DNA of 64,000 bases from Bacteroidota bacterium. Its GTDB lineage: Bacteria; Bacteroidota; Bacteroidia; Flavobacteriales; Flavobacteriaceae. Below the pieces are notes generated by a model. That model had not been told where the DNA came from. It worked only from the letters and a program-made list of their open reading frames with translations, and searched no databases. This document shows positions 61,581-64,000 of the stretch, in pieces. The position numbers and the translations under genes were made by a program. The DNA lies in NCBI GenBank assembly GCA_027621175.1, contig JAQCCM010000004.1, forward strand, positions 52,940-116,939, in the 5' to 3' direction. Each line of letters begins with the position of its first letter. Position 1 is the first letter of the stretch.

Positions 61581-64000
61581 ATGAAATTTTTTCTTCAAGT
61601 TATGCTACTTTGCCTTTCTACGGCAGTAGTGGCTCAAACACAAGTATCGGGTACAGTTACCGATGGTAGCGGACAGCCAGTTCCGGGTGCAAGTGTGGTT
61701 TTAGACAGCAATACGGGAACCGTTACAGATTTTGACGGTAACTTTAGCTTAACTACTTCAAAAACACCTCCATTTACTTTAACGGTATCAAATGTAGGTC
61801 TAGAAACAAAAACAGTAACGGTTTCATCTGCAACGCAGTCTCTATCGATTACCTTAGGTGAAAATGCTACAGAGCTAGATGAGATTGTAGTTTCTGCATC
61901 TCGTATGGCAGAACGTATTTTTGAGTCACCAGTAACGGTTGAAAAGTTCAGTATTCAGCAGATAGAGCGTACGCCTTCTTCCGACTACTTTAATGGTTTG
62001 GAAAACCTTCGTGGTATCCAACTTAATCAAGGTGGATTGGTATTCAATCAGGTTAGTACTCGAGGTTTTGCCACGATGTATAACGAAGGCTTTGTTACTC
62101 TTGTTGATGGGATGAACAACCAAGCTCCCGTTTTTGGATTTGCTGTTGGTAACCTTGTAGGTCTTAATGAATTAGATGTGCAAAGCATTGAAGTGCTTCC
62201 AGGTGCTGCCTCTGCATTGTATGGTGCCGACGCATACAAAGGGATTATGTTCTTAAACAGTAAAAATCCATTTGAGCACGAGGGTGTAAGCGCTTATTAT
62301 AAAACGGGTGTTACCCAACAAGATGCTGCTGGAAACAATGAGTTTACTGATTTTGGTATTCGCATGGCAACAAAACTTGGTGATAAATGGGCTATCAAAG
62401 CTACCTTTTCTCACAAGGAAGGAACGGAATGGGCTGCAACAGATTACAGACACAATGTTGACGGTAAGCCGGTAAACGGATATAATGCAGATAATCCAGA
62501 TTACAATGCAATTAATCAATATGGTGAAGTTTCTGTAAGCTCTTCTGCGCAATGGGATGCTCTTTATGCTTTAACACAAAACCCTTTGCTGTTAAACTTG
62601 AAAGCTGCTGCACCAAACTACTTTGACTCTGTAATGACTACTGGCTACAACGAAGCTGATTTAGCACCATCTCAAGCTACTAACACAAAAGGTAACTTTG
62701 CCATTCACTTCCGTCCAAATGATAAATCTGAATTTATTTTGAGTTCATTGATTGGAACAGGTAGTTCACCGCTTCAAGCAACAGGCAGATATTTTATAGA
62801 AAACTTTAAATTACAGCAGCACAAAATTGAAGTACGTTCTGGAGGCTTAACAGCTAGAGCTTATTTGACAAAAGAAAATAGTGGAAACACTTATCAAATG
62901 GAAGCTGCTGCAATTGGTGTCGCTAACGCACAACCTGGAGGTATCTTAAATGGTTGGGGTAGTGCATACTTACAAACATATTTGGGTGCTGCTGCTGTTG
63001 CTAATGGTTTAACACCAGATTTAGCGGGTATTTCAGGACTACTTAACATTATTGGCGGAGATATTTTGACTGGTGGTCAGTCAATAAATAACCTTCCTGC
63101 TTTTGCTCCTCTAGGAGGGAATACCATTTTTGCTCACAAAGCTGCACGCCTAGCTGCCAATGCCAATATGTTGGTGCCGGGATCTTCTGAATACAATGCA
63201 GCACTCAATAGAATGACGTCTAATCCATTTGAAATTGGATCTGGAGCTGTTATTGTTGACGATTCTCAAGTTATTGATGCAGATTTAATTTATGATTTTG
63301 AAGATTCTTTAGATTTCGCCAATATCATAGCTGGAGCTACTTATCGTAGTTCAGAGCTTAATACGGGTGGTACGCTATATACCGATTATGATGGACCAAT
63401 TACATATTACCAGTATGGGGCTTTTGTTCAGGCTAAAAAAGATTTGTTCAACGATTTCGTTAGCCTTACCGCTTCGTTACGTTATGATAAAGCAGAATTC
63501 TTCGATGGATATGTTACGCCACGTTTAGGCCTTCTGTTTAATATTTCCGATGAGCAAAATGTACGTGTATCATATCAACAAGGTTTGCGTAACCCAACAA
63601 ACCAAGATCAATATATTGCACTTGATTCAGGTCAAGCTATTTTATTAGGATCTTCTCCTGATAGCATTGACCGTTACAAGCAGAATGTACAGCTTGAAAA
63701 CAATACTGTGGCTCTAATTACGGGGGATTATATTTTTACTCCTGGTGTAGCTAAACTCCTAAACGGTGCAGATGCTAATTTAGAAAATGTACATGCTGAG
63801 TTTGTACGTACCTTAGATTTAGGATATCGTTATAACTCAAATGGCTTTACTTTTGATTTAAGTGCATATTACAGCGATTATGACGATTATATTGGTGCTA
63901 CCACTGTTATTATTCCTGTTTTAGGTGCAGGTATAACCGATCCTATTGCACAAGGTAACTTTGCTATTTACAGTGTTGATTCAAACCAAGACGAAGACTT
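61581..64000 (+). CDS. TonB-dependent receptor, N-terminal part (runs off right edge)
   Basis: About 806 codons of an outer-membrane TonB-dependent receptor with no stop before the window ends. A signal peptide (MKFFLQVMLLCLSTAVVAQ) is followed by a carboxypeptidase-regulatory-like domain (~20-95: QVSGTVTDGSGQPVPGAS), a TonB-box-like DEIVVSAS and the plug domain (LRGIQLNQGGLVFNQVSTRGF; ASALYGADAYKGI). The barrel begins near residue 240. No SusD partner is visible in the window, so this looks like a single-protein TonB receptor (siderophore, vitamin or peptide type) rather than a SusCD system. A TATCTTTA box at 61545-61552 may be its -7 element. Confidence 0.9.
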   Translation, partial: MKFFLQVMLLCLSTAVVAQTQVSGTVTDGSGQPVPGASVVLDSNTGTVTDFDGNFSLTTSKTPPFTLTVSNVGLETKTVTVSSATQSLSITLGENATELDEIVVSASRMAERIFESPVTVEKFSIQQIERTPSSDYFNGLENLRGIQLNQGGLVFNQVSTRGFATMYNEGFVTLVDGMNNQAPVFGFAVGNLVGLNELDVQSIEVLPGAASALYGADAYKGIMFLNSKNPFEHEGVSAYYKTGVTQQDAAGNNEFTDFGIRMATKLGDKWAIKATFSHKEGTEWAATDYRHNVDGKPVNGYNADNPDYNAINQYGEVSVSSSAQWDALYALTQNPLLLNLKAAAPNYFDSVMTTGYNEADLAPSQATNTKGNFAIHFRPNDKSEFILSSLIGTGSSPLQATGRYFIENFKLQQHKIEVRSGGLTARAYLTKENSGNTYQMEAAAIGVANAQPGGILNGWGSAYLQTYLGAAAVANGLTPDLAGISGLLNIIGGDILTGGQSINNLPAFAPLGGNTIFAHKAARLAANANMLVPGSSEYNAALNRMTSNPFEIGSGAVIVDDSQVIDADLIYDFEDSLDFANIIAGATYRSSELNTGGTLYTDYDGPITYYQYGAFVQAKKDLFNDFVSLTASLRYDKAEFFDGYVTPRLGLLFNISDEQNVRVSYQQGLRNPTNQDQYIALDSGQAILLGSSPDSIDRYKQNVQLENNTVALITGDYIFTPGVAKLLNGADANLENVHAEFVRTLDLGYRYNSNGFTFDLSAYYSDYDDYIGATTVIIPVLGAGITDPIAQGNFAIYSVDSNQDED

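Noticed and set aside
61581..64000. SusC-type polysaccharide-utilisation receptor
   Set aside because: The visible part is a generic TonB receptor with a carboxypeptidase-like domain, and no SusD gene or glycan enzymes lie in the window; the downstream side is not visible, so it is unproven rather than excluded.

Overview
The window is chromosomal DNA of a member of the Bacteroidota, most likely family Flavobacteriaceae. It carries the gliding/type 9 secretion gene sprA, a complete alternative complex III (ActA-F) locus running into a cytochrome c oxidase, DUF2723 and UmuCD genes of Bacteroidota type, TonB/ExbBD genes and a TonB-dependent receptor with a carboxypeptidase-like N-terminal domain. 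Its promoters fit the Bacteroidota pattern (TTTG near -33, TAnnTTTG near -7). I see no rRNA, CRISPR array, intact IS or prophage; the window is mostly housekeeping DNA with a few small accessory patches.

Layout. 1-6.5 kb: 5' part of polA (minus, runs off the edge), a membrane metallophosphoesterase, a thioredoxin-like protein with no active-site cysteines, and a large DUF2723 membrane protein (minus). 6.5-6.8 kb: tRNA-Gln preceded by a scrambled, hairpin-rich partial copy. 6.8-8.9 kb: lipoprotein esterase and a tandemly duplicated toxin-antitoxin-like cassette with repeated operator/promoter sequences. 8.9-13.7 kb: rimP-nusA-infB with a leader hairpin, then a SPOR protein. 13.9-25 kb: actABCDEF plus coxB and coxA, one respiratory transcription unit closed by a terminator. 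25.0-25.2 kb: a palindromic repeat abutting the tail of a broken Crp/Fnr regulator. 25.2-37.4 kb: ruvB-queG and maeB-ruvA-sprA. 37.4-43.5 kb: gcvH, tonB, then heme o synthase, two subunit III genes, subunit IV, a cysteine-less SCO-like protein, SCO1, DUF420 and a small membrane protein (oxidase biogenesis). 43.6-49.4 kb: a MacB-type tripartite efflux/export operon (ATPase, two permeases, adaptor, TolC). 49.4-52.7 kb: tsaB, about 0.9 kb of repeats and gene debris, then umuC-umuD in reversed order. 52.8-56.8 kb: sucA-sucB of 2-oxoglutarate dehydrogenase. 56.9-58.3 kb: a retropepsin-like gene divergent from tatD, then tRNA-Ser. 58.4-61.5 kb: exbB, a small membrane protein, two exbD genes and a beta-barrel protein. 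61.6 kb to the end: a truncated TonB-dependent receptor.

How the genes work together: ACIII (quinol oxidation) passes electrons through cytochrome c domains to the oxidase encoded directly downstream. The cyoE/SCO/DUF420 cluster supplies its heme, copper and extra subunits, and sucAB and maeB feed carbon to respiration. TonB, ExbB and ExbD use the resulting proton gradient to power receptors such as the one at the right edge. SprA is the outer-membrane translocon of type 9 secretion.

Most unusual local features: the duplicated toxin-antitoxin cassette with a palindromic operator and an orphan third promoter copy; the rearranged tRNA-Gln remnant; a family of TGTCA/TGACA-bounded palindromic repeats; a possible 370-bp inverted-repeat element at 50.25 kb; and several genes whose -7 box lies only 4-5 bases before the start codon, suggesting leaderless mRNAs. 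I could not run searches; all family names rest on motifs read by eye.
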